DNA of 64,000 nucleotides from CALGLS01 sp045105695 (GTDB lineage: Bacteria; Bacteroidota; Bacteroidia; Chitinophagales; Saprospiraceae). Below are positions 26,529-35,279 of this stretch, one piece after another; positions within the stretch are counted from its first letter, which is position 1, and every line of letters starts with the position of its first letter. The DNA lies in contig JBGCDT010000055.1 in the NCBI GenBank assembly GCA_045105695.1, positions 1 to 64,000 of the forward strand. The letters run 5' to 3'. The notes under the pieces are model-generated. The model was not told the DNA's origin and did not search any database. It saw nothing but the letters and a program-made list of their open reading frames with translations. The position numbers and the translations under genes were made by a program.

Positions 26529-26533
26529 AAACA

Positions 26534-26555
26534 GTGGCATCGCCACGGCAATATC
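26534..26555 (-). repeat. Hairpin repeat copy 1, left of the ECF operon
   Basis: GTGGCATCGCCAC (26534-26546), a 5-bp stem with a 3-base loop, is followed by GGCAATATC. The 22-base unit matches the reverse complement of 32081-32102 at 21 positions. It starts six bases past the stop of the MscS gene. Confidence 0.8.
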
Positions 26556-26560
26556 TATAT

Positions 26561-26578
26561 CGACATAAATTTATGTCG
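26561..26578. promoter_or_regulatory. 18-bp perfect palindrome before the ECF sigma gene
   Basis: CGACATAAATTTATGTCG is exactly self-complementary and ends 15 bases before the sigma factor ATG. It is suitable as a homodimer binding site (autoregulation) or as a hairpin in the leader. Confidence 0.5.
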
Positions 26579-26593
26579 TGTTATATTTACAAC

Positions 26594-27169
26594 ATGGAAC
26601 AGCACAACGACGAAGGTTTATGGAGCAGTATACAAGTCGGTGACGAGGTTGCCTTCCAAACCTTGTTTGAAAAATACTACAAGTTGATTTGCTATGCTGC
26701 CTACAAAGTCTACCCCGACGAACATAAGTCCAAAGATTTCGCGCAAGAAGTTTTTCTAATGCTTTGGCGAAAGCGTGATGTTTTGACTATACATACATCC
26801 TTACAAGCATTCCTAAGAAGAGCCGTAGTGAATAAAACCATTGATTACATCAGAGCGCAACGACTGAATTTTGAAGACATTCCAGACGAAGGAGAAGCTG
26901 CTGCCAAATTAAGTGATGAGCTAGAAGCCAGCGAACTAAAAGGAATGATACATAGAGCGGCAGAACAATTGCCAGAGCGTTGTCGAATTGTTTTTTTTAT
27001 GAGTCGTTTTGAGGAACTTTCGCACAAAGAGATTGCCGCTAAGTTGGAGATTTCTGTAAAGACCGTAGAGAACCAAATTACCAGAGCCTTAAAAGTGATG
27101 CGCCCCTTAGTACAACAATATTTTTCAGACCCTAAAATAATGCTACTGATTATTTCTCTATTCACATAG
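26594..27169 (+). CDS. ECF-type RNA polymerase sigma factor
   Basis: This is an extracytoplasmic-function sigma factor of 191 residues. Region 2 is visible at about residues 20-90 (FEKYYKLICYAAYKVYP, DFAQEVFLMLWRKR) and region 4 at about 125-185 (LPERCRIVFFMSRFEELSHKEIAAKLEIS, with helix-turn-helix TVENQITRALKVM). The ATG at 26594 is chosen; an in-frame GTG at 26534 would run through the hairpin repeat and the palindrome. It heads a four-gene set with a FecR-type anti-sigma, a TonB receptor that has the signalling STN domain, and a DUF4249 lipoprotein. That is the standard layout for ligand-induced surface signalling. Confidence 0.9.
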   Translation: MEQHNDEGLWSSIQVGDEVAFQTLFEKYYKLICYAAYKVYPDEHKSKDFAQEVFLMLWRKRDVLTIHTSLQAFLRRAVVNKTIDYIRAQRLNFEDIPDEGEAAAKLSDELEASELKGMIHRAAEQLPERCRIVFFMSRFEELSHKEIAAKLEISVKTVENQITRALKVMRPLVQQYFSDPKIMLLIISLFT

Positions 27170-27216
27170 GGGATGAATGGTTTTGAAACGACTTATATAT
27201 ACTTAGGTTTATAAAT

Positions 27217-28224
27217 ATGAAACAAGATAAATACATCGATTTAATTTACCGTCAATGGCAAGGACATCTGTCTATCGCTGAGGAAGAAATGCTAGAAAGA
27301 TGGTTGTCCGAATCTAATACTCATCGTCAGCAAGCCGAGGAAGTTCGTCAGTCGATCGAGTTGCTTGGTGATTATGAACCGAGCTTTGAGGTAGATGTAA
27401 AAGCCGACTATAAGAAGTTGAAATCTAACCTGAACCTGAGTACCGTTTCTGAAAAACCACGAAATAAAAGTACAGTTATTTCTTTGTCCTCTCGTCGCAA
27501 ATGGATGGGCATAGCTGCAACGGTTACGCTATTGATCACGGCATCTTTTTTATTTTGGAATCTGAGATCTGTTCCTCTTGAATGGTTAGCTATTGAAACT
27601 AAAGCAGGAGAAACTCAAAGTATTACCTTGGAAGATGGTACCCACATTTGGCTAAACGAAAGAACTCAACTGATTTATCCAAAAGCCTTCACGGGTAAGA
27701 CCAGACCTGTAAAAATCAAGGGAGAAGCTTTCCTCGACGTCGCTAAAAATACAGACCAACCTTTTGAAGTCACCACGAAATCAGCAGATGTAAAAGTGCT
27801 TGGAACTTCTTTCAACGTACGTGCTTACGAAATAGAACCAACGACCACTATAACTGTTAAGTCAGGTCGCGTCCAGTTTTCGAAAACTGATGAATCTATT
27901 GTACTTACACAAAATCAAGAGGCTGTTCTACATCATGAATCTAAACAGATTTCTCACAATAAACGAGCGGATATGAATGCCTTAGCATGGCAGACAAACC
28001 ATCTGCGTTTTCGCAATCGCTCACTTACGGAAGTTTTTGAAATCATGGAGCGTCACTTCAAAATTGAGATAAAGAATACTAATTCGTCATTGAAGGATTG
28101 TAAGTTTACTAGTCCAAAGGAATACAATCTGGAAAGCCTTTTTTCGAAACTGAATAAGTTGTACCAGATTGAAGTGATTACAGATGGAGAAGCGGATTAT
28201 ATTGTCAAAGGAGGAGGGTGTTAA
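27217..28224 (+). CDS. FecR family anti-sigma factor
   Basis: This inner-membrane regulator holds the ECF sigma and receives the signal from the TonB receptor. The N-terminal cytoplasmic part (about residues 1-90) is followed by one transmembrane helix (about 96-114) and the periplasmic FecR domain (TKAGETQSITLEDGTHIWLN ... KIKGEAFLDVAKN ... VLGTSFNVRAY), then a DUF4974-like C-terminus (NRSLTEVFEIMERHFKIEI). The 335-residue length is typical. It is 47 bases after the sigma gene and 74 before the receptor. Confidence 0.92.
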   Translation: MKQDKYIDLIYRQWQGHLSIAEEEMLERWLSESNTHRQQAEEVRQSIELLGDYEPSFEVDVKADYKKLKSNLNLSTVSEKPRNKSTVISLSSRRKWMGIAATVTLLITASFLFWNLRSVPLEWLAIETKAGETQSITLEDGTHIWLNERTQLIYPKAFTGKTRPVKIKGEAFLDVAKNTDQPFEVTTKSADVKVLGTSFNVRAYEIEPTTTITVKSGRVQFSKTDESIVLTQNQEAVLHHESKQISHNKRADMNALAWQTNHLRFRNRSLTEVFEIMERHFKIEIKNTNSSLKDCKFTSPKEYNLESLFSKLNKLYQIEVITDGEADYIVKGGGC

Positions 28225-28298
28225 CACAAGTTTTCACAATCCTTCTGAAGACTCGATAAAAGTTTAGTATTTTCACAGGCTAAAGTTTCAATCGAGGT

Positions 28299-30983
28299 AT
28301 GTTATTTTGTGGATTTCAAATTTTTTCTAATATCTATTTACAGAAACGTCCTGTTTCTGCAAAATTCTTTTTTTTATTCTTTTTTCTTTTTTGTACTACT
28401 ATTTATGGACAGCAGGTGCTGGATAATAAGTACGATTTTGTGGTGACAAATCAGACGCTCCCAGATGGTTTATGGTCTTTGACAGAAACGACTGATGTTC
28501 AGATTGTTTTTAGTAATAATGATTTTTCTGAAAAAGAATATTCCTTTTCTTTTCAGCAAAAGTCATTGCGGTTTATTTTGGATCGCTTGTTAGAAAACGA
28601 AGGGCTACGGTTTACTTACGAAGACGATCAAGTTCTTATTTTGAAAAAAACAACTCCAAAGGTTACAGTGAGTGGCTATGTCGAAGATGTAGAAACTGGA
28701 GAACGATTAATCGGTGCAAATATTTATGAAGTCAAATCGCAGCTAGGAACAACTACCAATGAATATGGTTTTTTTAGCCTTACCACTAAAGTTGTAAAAC
28801 CGGTGTTAGAGGTTTCTTATTTGGGGTATGCCACATATAGATTACCAGTTGGAGGAAGCAACAAGGAACAAGTGCTTGTTTTACTGAAACCTAGTTTGAC
28901 TCTTACAGAGATAGTTGTCGTTGGAAGAGATAGTATTTCTAACAATAATTTTACAGAATCGGCAACTGAATTAAATCTTAGCGAAAAACTTATCAGCTTA
29001 CCAACGCTAGGAGGCGAAGTAGATGTACTCAGAATTATGCAACAGTTACCTGGTGTGCAAAATGGAACAGATGGATTAGGAGGGCTTTATGTTCGCGGAG
29101 GTAACGCCGATCAGAACCTGGTGTTACTAGATGGTGTACCCGTTTACAACCCTTATCATGCCTTAGGTTTGTATTCTATCTTCGACCATAATATTATCAA
29201 GAAAGTAAAATACCTAAGAGGTGAATTTCCGGCACGATATGGCGGGAGAATATCTTCCGTCGTAGATGTACGAACGAAGGAAGGAAATAACAAAGAATAC
29301 CATGGTCAGGGAACAGTAGGTCTAATCGCCAGCAAATTAGCCCTTGAAGGACCAACGCAAAAAAATAAAGGGGCATTTTTCATCAGCGCTCGACGAACTC
29401 ATTTAGACCCTTTTCTGAAAAGATATTCTGAACAAGAGCGACGGGACAATGGAGATACCGGCAGCTATAATTATTACTTCGGAGAAGTGATTGCTAAGTT
29501 GAATCATCAGCTTTCTGCAAAGGATAGAATTTATTTAAGTTTTTATAAAGGAAACGATACCTACCAAAACGATAAAGAAACTGACCGACTCTCAGACGAC
29601 TTCAGAGATCAGTCTACCCTATCTCAGGATTTGACCTGGGGGAATACGCTAGGCGTTTTGCGCTGGAATCATCAGTTTGGAAATAAACTGTTTACAAATC
29701 TGACAGCGACCTACAGCCAATTCAAATTTACATCAAACGAATTGAGAAATGAGCAATACACCTTAGATGGAACGGTATTGTTTGCTGATTTTATTCAGTC
29801 CATCTACCGCTCACGCATCAATACATTTTCTGTAAAGTACGATGTGGAATATGTTCCTTCTCCAAATCATTACATACGTGCAGGTATTGTTGGGTCGCAG
29901 CATTTGTTCAGTCCTGGAGCGGTTAGTCAGCGAGATAGTTCTTCTATTGAAGAGGAAGTTTTATCAGAAGATGTTAGTGGACTAGAGCGAGAAGTTTTGG
30001 AAGCCGGCCTTTATTTTGAAGACGACTGGCAAATTGGAAAAAAGCTAAAAATAAACTGGGGGGCTTATGTTTCCTTATTCGCTGTACCTGATAAAAATTA
30101 TCTGCTGGTCGACCCAAGGCTTGCTTTGCAATGGAAAATAACAAGACATTTACAATTTAGTGCTTCCGCAAATAGAATGACGCAGCAACTCCATTTGCTG
30201 ACCCGAACAGATTCCGGATTTCCTTCTGATCTCTGGGTACCGTCCACCAGCAAAATAAAACCACAGCGTTCCTGGATGTTTGATGCGGGGCTGAACTGGC
30301 GTTTCAAAAAGGATTGGTCTGTTACCACAAGTGCTTATTACAAAAGAATGAGTAACCTGCTCAATTACACAGAAGGATCAAATGCGCTGCCGAACACAGG
30401 TGTACTCATCAGCCTAGATTGGGAAAACAGAGTTACTACAGGAACGGGTTTGTCCAAAGGAATAGAGCTGTTACTCAAAAAAGAAAACGCCAAAAATGTA
30501 GGCTGGTTGTCTTATACCTTGTCAGAATCCACGCGGCAATTTGATGAAATAAATAGTGGAGAGCGTTTTCCTTTTAGATATGATTTGAGACACGTTTTGA
30601 ATCTAAGTTACAGCAGACAGCTTACGGAGCGGTGGCGAGTGGCGGGGAGCTTTGCTATTTATTCAGGTAGTCGGATCAGCCTGGCTTTGAATGAGTGGCA
30701 GTATGTTCGACAGGATGGAAAACCAGATTTTGTTTATCAGAACTTTGGGGAAAAGAACAGCTATACTTTGCCAGCATATCACCGGTTGGATATTTCGGCC
30801 AGCTATAAGAAAGAAATTCCAAAAGGTTATTGGTCTGTTGATATGGGTATTTACAATGTGTACAACCGACGGAATATTTATTACATCGAATCGGATTACA
30901 ATCCAGGAACACAAACCTTGGGTTACACTTCGGTCAGTTTGATACCAGTTTTACCATACGTTAGTTTAAGTATTTCTATATGA
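28299..30983 (+). CDS. TonB-dependent outer-membrane receptor with STN signalling domain
   Basis: This is an outer-membrane active transporter and signal transducer. After a signal peptide (ends about residue 46, TTIYGQ) come a secretin/TonB N-terminal (STN) domain (~48-118), a carboxypeptidase regulatory-like beta domain (~122-205), the plug (~225-330; VRGGNADQNLVLLDGVPVYN, FPARYGGRISSVVDV) and a beta-barrel to residue 894. The STN domain implies that it signals to the FecR protein encoded just upstream. The substrate is unknown; pairing with a DUF4249 lipoprotein instead of SusD argues against a classic glycan-utilisation pair. The stop overlaps the next start (ATGA). Confidence 0.9.
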   Translation: MLFCGFQIFSNIYLQKRPVSAKFFFLFFFLFCTTIYGQQVLDNKYDFVVTNQTLPDGLWSLTETTDVQIVFSNNDFSEKEYSFSFQQKSLRFILDRLLENEGLRFTYEDDQVLILKKTTPKVTVSGYVEDVETGERLIGANIYEVKSQLGTTTNEYGFFSLTTKVVKPVLEVSYLGYATYRLPVGGSNKEQVLVLLKPSLTLTEIVVVGRDSISNNNFTESATELNLSEKLISLPTLGGEVDVLRIMQQLPGVQNGTDGLGGLYVRGGNADQNLVLLDGVPVYNPYHALGLYSIFDHNIIKKVKYLRGEFPARYGGRISSVVDVRTKEGNNKEYHGQGTVGLIASKLALEGPTQKNKGAFFISARRTHLDPFLKRYSEQERRDNGDTGSYNYYFGEVIAKLNHQLSAKDRIYLSFYKGNDTYQNDKETDRLSDDFRDQSTLSQDLTWGNTLGVLRWNHQFGNKLFTNLTATYSQFKFTSNELRNEQYTLDGTVLFADFIQSIYRSRINTFSVKYDVEYVPSPNHYIRAGIVGSQHLFSPGAVSQRDSSSIEEEVLSEDVSGLEREVLEAGLYFEDDWQIGKKLKINWGAYVSLFAVPDKNYLLVDPRLALQWKITRHLQFSASANRMTQQLHLLTRTDSGFPSDLWVPSTSKIKPQRSWMFDAGLNWRFKKDWSVTTSAYYKRMSNLLNYTEGSNALPNTGVLISLDWENRVTTGTGLSKGIELLLKKENAKNVGWLSYTLSESTRQFDEINSGERFPFRYDLRHVLNLSYSRQLTERWRVAGSFAIYSGSRISLALNEWQYVRQDGKPDFVYQNFGEKNSYTLPAYHRLDISASYKKEIPKGYWSVDMGIYNVYNRRNIYYIESDYNPGTQTLGYTSVSLIPVLPYVSLSISI

Positions 30984-31873
30984 GCGAAAATGTAAGCGTA
31001 TTGTTATTTGTATGTAGTTTGGTTTTCTTTTTCAGTTGTGAAGAGGAAGAGACACTTGATTTTTCAGAGGATAAAAAACTGGTGTTGTTGTCTAATTTTT
31101 CTCCTGATAGTTTGTTACGAGTTTCTTTGTCTACGACGATTGCTATAAATGGTGCCTTTGGAACGACTACGAATTATCCCAACGATGCTGTGGTAGAATT
31201 TTTTGAGGATGGAATATTTAAAGAGCAACTTAGTTACCATTCGGGAAACGATCTAATAGCTCCGTTCTATTTTTCCAACTTTAACCCTAAAATAGAAAGT
31301 AACTATTTGCTACAAGCAAAAGTAAACGACTTTCGGGAAATTGAATCAAGGGGAAAAGTACCTCCAGTAGTTAATATTCAGAGTCTCAGCCTTACCGATT
31401 CTACTGTAGTTGAGGATGCAAATATCCTAGGTCGTTTAATTTATAATCTCTCTGTAGAACTATTGTTAGAAAATATTTTAGATACTACTCAGTATTTTCA
31501 TCTAAAAGCGTATCGTTTTATAAATGGAAAAACCAGAGCCTGCAATCTTTCCACAGCAGAAGGTACTGGAACACCACTACTGCATGAATCTGGCGTTTTG
31601 CTGCGAAGCAGCGACTTTCAGCAAGGGGAATTGAATGTAGGAATAGATTTTATTTTCAATGAAAATATCGAAAGTAAAAGTCCTATCTACCTAGAGCTAA
31701 GACACACAGAGGAAAACTATTATCGCTTTCACAAGTCCATAGGAGAGCAGGAAGCCTTTAGTGCTAACCAAAGCGTATTCTCCTCAGAAGTCTTTTTCAT
31801 CTACAATAATGTAGAAAATGGATTAGGAAATTTCAGTGGTTATAGCGCAGTATTGGATTCCTTATTATTCTGA
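30980..31873 (+). CDS. DUF4249 lipoprotein
   Basis: This is a probable outer-membrane surface lipoprotein with a lipobox ending at C20 (LVFFFSC). After it the chain reads like a beta-sandwich with the DUF4249 pattern (LVLLSNFSPDSLLRVSLSTT, a VVEFFEDG strand, YLLQAKVN, SRGKVP), ending with the YNNVENGLGNFSGYSA motif typical of the family. The start overlaps the receptor stop by four bases, so translation is coupled. It probably forms the cap or accessory subunit of the receptor; the ligand is unknown. Confidence 0.88.
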   Translation: MSENVSVLLFVCSLVFFFSCEEEETLDFSEDKKLVLLSNFSPDSLLRVSLSTTIAINGAFGTTTNYPNDAVVEFFEDGIFKEQLSYHSGNDLIAPFYFSNFNPKIESNYLLQAKVNDFREIESRGKVPPVVNIQSLSLTDSTVVEDANILGRLIYNLSVELLLENILDTTQYFHLKAYRFINGKTRACNLSTAEGTGTPLLHESGVLLRSSDFQQGELNVGIDFIFNENIESKSPIYLELRHTEENYYRFHKSIGEQEAFSANQSVFSSEVFFIYNNVENGLGNFSGYSAVLDSLLF

Positions 31874-31881
31874 AATAAAAA

Positions 31882-31915
31882 AGCCAACATCAATGAAGAT
31901 GCTGGCTGCTATTTT
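31882..31915 (+). terminator. Terminator of the ECF/receptor operon
   Basis: AGCCAACATC (31882-31891) pairs with GATGCTGGCT (31898-31907) with one mismatch, six-base loop, followed by GCTATTTTA. It begins 8 bases past the DUF4249 stop. Confidence 0.7.
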
Positions 31916-32080
31916 ACTACTTTAAAAACAAAACTTATCTTTTTTAGTCCATAGCCACAAGGCTTTCTTGCACCTTGTTTCCTTATAGACGGGTGGAAAT
32001 GGGGAACCCCCTACTGATTCTGAGTTTTTTTTGAAAAAAATCTTTTTCAGAAAAAAGGTATCCGACTCGATGGCGTGAAT

Positions 32081-32154
32081 GATATTGCCGTGGCTATGCC
32101 ACTACAGGTACTGGCGTAGCGATGCTACTATAGTTATTTTCGTGGCGATGCCAC
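32081..32154 (+). repeat. Tandem hairpin repeat array, 26-bp period, three units
   Basis: GTGGCTATGCCAC (32090-32102), GTAGCGATGCTAC (32116-32128) and GTGGCGATGCCAC (32142-32154) start exactly 26 bases apart. The stem bases change in compensating pairs in the middle unit (G-C to A-T), so pairing is conserved. The first unit with its GATATTGCC flank is the inverted counterpart of the copy at 26534. The last unit ends three bases before the TolC-like stop codon. Confidence 0.85.
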
Positions 32155-32157
32155 TAA

Positions 32158-33462
32158 TTAGAAAGATTCGAGGTCGTTTGACAGGTAGTTCACTACGGGG
32201 GATTTGCCGAGGAGACCTTTGATGGTAAGGATGTCAATGAAAGTCAGGGTCGCAGATTTTTCAATCTTTTGTAATTCTCTTTCACTTTTTAGGATACTTT
32301 CTTTTATTCGGAGTAACGTTAGAGGATGGACGGTTCCATTCTGAAGATACTTTTCGTAAGTGTCTTCTAGTTTGTTCTTTGCAATGTGATCTTGAATCAA
32401 TTGATACTCATCCATTAGATGGTCAAATTCTGCATAGGCTGTAATTAGATCCTCTTCAATCTCCAGGCGCAACCTTTCCTGCTGATATAGCTCGTCAAAG
32501 ATTTCTAATTGAGCTTCATTGATGTTTACTCGGTTGGAAGATTTTGTTGGAATAATGAGACTCATCCCTAGAGAGAATTCTCTGAAAGGAGAAGCGTTGT
32601 TTCTGCCGGCATATTTGAGTTGAACAAAATCAAAAACCTTTTCTGTTTCAGCGACTTCCATGTCATAGTCCAACTTTGCAAGGTCGATATCGTTTTGCTG
32701 AATAGATTCTTCTATGGTTGGATCTTGAGCAGCATCTAGTTTTTCCAAAACCTCTCTCATTGTTTCCACTGTGATCCAATTGCTGGCTTGTAGTTGGTAC
32801 GTTTCTGAATTTTCTGTCTCTGGAAATAATTGACTTATGGAAAAAACCCTTTCATGATTAAGTTCTAAGAGTTCCTGATCAAGTTCTTGCAAGTCCTCCT
32901 CTGTTTTCAAAAGGCCGTCGATATTTAACTGCTGAGCATTGCGCATCATTTTTTTGTAGATGGTCTTTTTATCTTCTAGGATGATTCGCTTTTGGTCATA
33001 CCATTCTAGTTCACTATCTGAAAAATACCACTTGGTGATATACTCATAGCGTTTGATGAGTTCCCGCTCGCGAAGAATTTGATCTTTTAATTCGTAGGAC
33101 TGAATGGTGCTATTTGTTATTCTATTCTGAACATCTCTCGCAGATTTATTATTGAAATTCATTCTGAACAGATACTCTTGTCGACTGGCATCGAGTTCAT
33201 CTGTTTCTGTTCTAAAGCTCATCTCATCGACCAAAGGCATCTTCTGATTTTCCTCTTTAAGGTATTGCAAGTTCTCTTGTAGCAATGCCCTTCCGTTAGT
33301 ACTAATGTTTTTAGACAAGAGCTGAGTAGTCGAAAAATCTCTTTGCGCAAAAGCATTGTTAGAAAATAGAAAAACTAACAAAGAAAGACTGAGCCGAAAA
33401 AACGAAACAGATAAATTTCGACAAGAAGTGGTAATCTTAAAAGAATAGAAAGAGCAGTACAT
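32158..33462 (-). CDS. TolC-like outer-membrane efflux protein
   Basis: This is an outer-membrane channel component. A signal peptide ends near residue 40 (NNAFAQ), followed by long helical hairpins with Glu/Gln/Leu-rich coiled-coil character and short beta segments (SISQLFPE; ASPFREFSLGMSLIIP), the layout of the outer membrane efflux family. The 434-residue length fits. Its ATG shares one base with the stop of the HlyD-like gene (TAATG), so the two are translationally coupled. It is the last gene of the DUF4956-HlyD-TolC operon and its stop codon is next to the hairpin array. Confidence 0.82.
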   Translation of the reverse strand: MYCSFYSFKITTSCRNLSVSFFRLSLSLLVFLFSNNAFAQRDFSTTQLLSKNISTNGRALLQENLQYLKEENQKMPLVDEMSFRTETDELDASRQEYLFRMNFNNKSARDVQNRITNSTIQSYELKDQILRERELIKRYEYITKWYFSDSELEWYDQKRIILEDKKTIYKKMMRNAQQLNIDGLLKTEEDLQELDQELLELNHERVFSISQLFPETENSETYQLQASNWITVETMREVLEKLDAAQDPTIEESIQQNDIDLAKLDYDMEVAETEKVFDFVQLKYAGRNNASPFREFSLGMSLIIPTKSSNRVNINEAQLEIFDELYQQERLRLEIEEDLITAYAEFDHLMDEYQLIQDHIAKNKLEDTYEKYLQNGTVHPLTLLRIKESILKSERELQKIEKSATLTFIDILTIKGLLGKSPVVNYLSNDLESF

Positions 33463-34571
33463 TATTTATTAGCCGATTTGGAACTGATCGTGCTTTTTAT
33501 TTCATCGTCCTTTGTAACCGTTTGTGTACGCAACAAAGAAAAGAAAGAAGCAAAAGAGTTTTCAGCTGATTCATGTAAAGAGTTAAGCATTACTTTTTCT
33601 TTTTGTAAAAAAGAATTATCTGCAGGAATGCTAATGAGAACTTCGCGGCCATAAGTTTTGATGTCTGGCATCTTACGAAGCCGTTCAGGGATTTCTACGA
33701 TTCGAGAACCGAGGCCAGTGACCATACCTTCGATCTGTTGTTCGGGATGTAATGTGGAAGAGACCAACAAAGTATCACCAACCTTCACCTGCAAAATCAA
33801 GCTCTCGTGTACAAAGCCTTTTACAATAGTGGGGTTACGTTCATAAAAACGAATGAAGGTTTTAAAGGCGGGGAAGTTTTCCCCTTCCTTACAAAGTATA
33901 TTTCCAATCAATCCATCTGACGGAGCCAGAATTTCCAGTTGATTTTGTTCATCTTTATAATAATCAATCTCTCCTTGGATTTTTTGTTGCTGAACAGCAG
34001 AAGGTGTACGTAAGTAAGCCAGTTCGTTTTTTAATTGTTTTATTTCTGCATCAACGGGGTTCATAACAAGGGCTTTACTTTCCTCCAAAGCATTGAGCTT
34101 GATTTGATTAGGAGATTCCTTTTGATCCAGATCTTCGTTTTTGAAGCTTTCTAAATCATTTAATAAACTTTTATTATAAGCAATTACTGCTTCTAGACTT
34201 TTTATATCAGCATCAATTTCAGCAGCCTTGGTGTTCCGTTTTATTTCTAACTGCTCTATGCGATCGTTGATTTCCTGCTTGCGCAATTTTGTTTGTATCT
34301 CTAATTGCTTCATGTCCAAGTTCGCCGACTCTATTTTAAAACCGATAGAAGATTGTTTTACCTTCATTAGCAATTCTCCCTTGGTGACAGCTTGTCCTGG
34401 GATAACTAAAATTTCTTCAATAGAGACCGCCTTGTCATGACTCAACTCTGTTTCTTTGTTCTCCGCAAAGCCATAGAAAAAAGCAGAAGCTTGTCCCAAT
34501 GAACTATTCATTTGGTACAATGCATAGCAAAGTGGAATGATGGCTAGATATAATAGATTAAATTTTTTCAT
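33462..34571 (-). CDS. HlyD-type periplasmic adaptor protein
   Basis: This membrane-fusion protein should link an inner-membrane component to the TolC-like channel. It has one N-terminal membrane segment (residues ~5-20), a lipoyl-like half-motif (IPGQAVTKGELLMKV), a long coiled-coil (~80-200) and the second lipoyl half (ILAPSDGLIGNILCKEGENF), followed by beta-barrel segments (GDTLLVSS, EIPERLR). The 369-residue length is typical. The operon holds no ABC, RND or MFS pump, only the DUF4956 membrane protein 12 bases upstream, which is unusual for this family. Confidence 0.85.
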   Translation of the reverse strand: MKKFNLLYLAIIPLCYALYQMNSSLGQASAFFYGFAENKETELSHDKAVSIEEILVIPGQAVTKGELLMKVKQSSIGFKIESANLDMKQLEIQTKLRKQEINDRIEQLEIKRNTKAAEIDADIKSLEAVIAYNKSLLNDLESFKNEDLDQKESPNQIKLNALEESKALVMNPVDAEIKQLKNELAYLRTPSAVQQQKIQGEIDYYKDEQNQLEILAPSDGLIGNILCKEGENFPAFKTFIRFYERNPTIVKGFVHESLILQVKVGDTLLVSSTLHPEQQIEGMVTGLGSRIVEIPERLRKMPDIKTYGREVLISIPADNSFLQKEKVMLNSLHESAENSFASFFSLLRTQTVTKDDEIKSTISSKSANK

Positions 34572-34583
34572 TGTCTTAAGCGG

Positions 34584-35279
34584 TTATATAGCTTCTCCAA
34601 TATCATTTTGAAAAACTAAACTTATTACTTTTAGATCAGGGAACTCCTTTAGATTTGCGACTAAATTCCCACCACTAAAAGTATCTCTTAATTTCAAACG
34701 ATATTCGTATAACATCAGGTGTGCTTTCTTATCACTTGGAAATACCTTGTAGCTGACAATTGCATATTTTTTACAAAAAGTATTCAGCTCTTTTTCTAAT
34801 TCAGGATAAGATTCATAATCACGAGGCACTTGTAAACGAAGTGTTCCCGTCAGTGATTTCTTTTTACTAAAAGATGAGAAGCGCAGCAGAAAAGCAGTCA
34901 GGCAAAAACCAATCGTCCCGACAAAGGCAATCAAAAAACCAAACACACCACAGGCAATACCTGCAGCAATGGAAGAGAAAATAAAAACAATATTTCGTGG
35001 ATCTCGAACGGTTGTTCTGAAACGAATAATAGAGAGTGCTCCTAGCATTCCTAAACCTCGGGCAACAGAGTCACCAATGGCTTGAATAATGGTAGCGGCA
35101 ACAACGGTAATCAAAACCATCGCTTGTAAAAAGTGGTCGGGACGTGTGACCGTCCTACTCGTTTTTTCATAAGTGAAGGAAATCATTACCCCTAGCAATA
35201 GTGCACACAATACCGTAAAGACTATGGCAATCAGAGTTGGGTTTTCTGAATTGTACTGAATTGAAGATATATCAAACAT
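34584..35279 (-). CDS. DUF4956 integral membrane protein
   Basis: This inner-membrane protein has about four helices in the first ~130 residues, including the conserved stretch ARGLGMLGALSIIRFRT and RDPRNIVFIFSS typical of DUF4956. A cytoplasmic C-terminal domain of ~95 residues (YPELEKELNTFCKKYAIVSYKV) looks like a small alpha-beta fold. No transport motif such as a Walker A is present. In other bacteria DUF4956 genes often neighbour VTC-type polyphosphate polymerase genes (family knowledge, from memory); no such gene is here. The genetic position suggests that it serves as the inner-membrane part of the HlyD/TolC complex. Confidence 0.8.
   Translation of the reverse strand: MFDISSIQYNSENPTLIAIVFTVLCALLLGVMISFTYEKTSRTVTRPDHFLQAMVLITVVAATIIQAIGDSVARGLGMLGALSIIRFRTTVRDPRNIVFIFSSIAAGIACGVFGFLIAFVGTIGFCLTAFLLRFSSFSKKKSLTGTLRLQVPRDYESYPELEKELNTFCKKYAIVSYKVFPSDKKAHLMLYEYRLKLRDTFSGGNLVANLKEFPDLKVISLVFQNDIGEAI

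Noticed and set aside
26534..26593. GTG start giving a longer ECF sigma protein
   Set aside because: The added 20 codons are the hairpin repeat and the palindrome; sigma region 2 is complete from ATG 26594.
32090..32154. CRISPR-like array
   Set aside because: Units are short self-complementary hairpins at a 26-base period with no unique ~30-base spacers and no cas genes.
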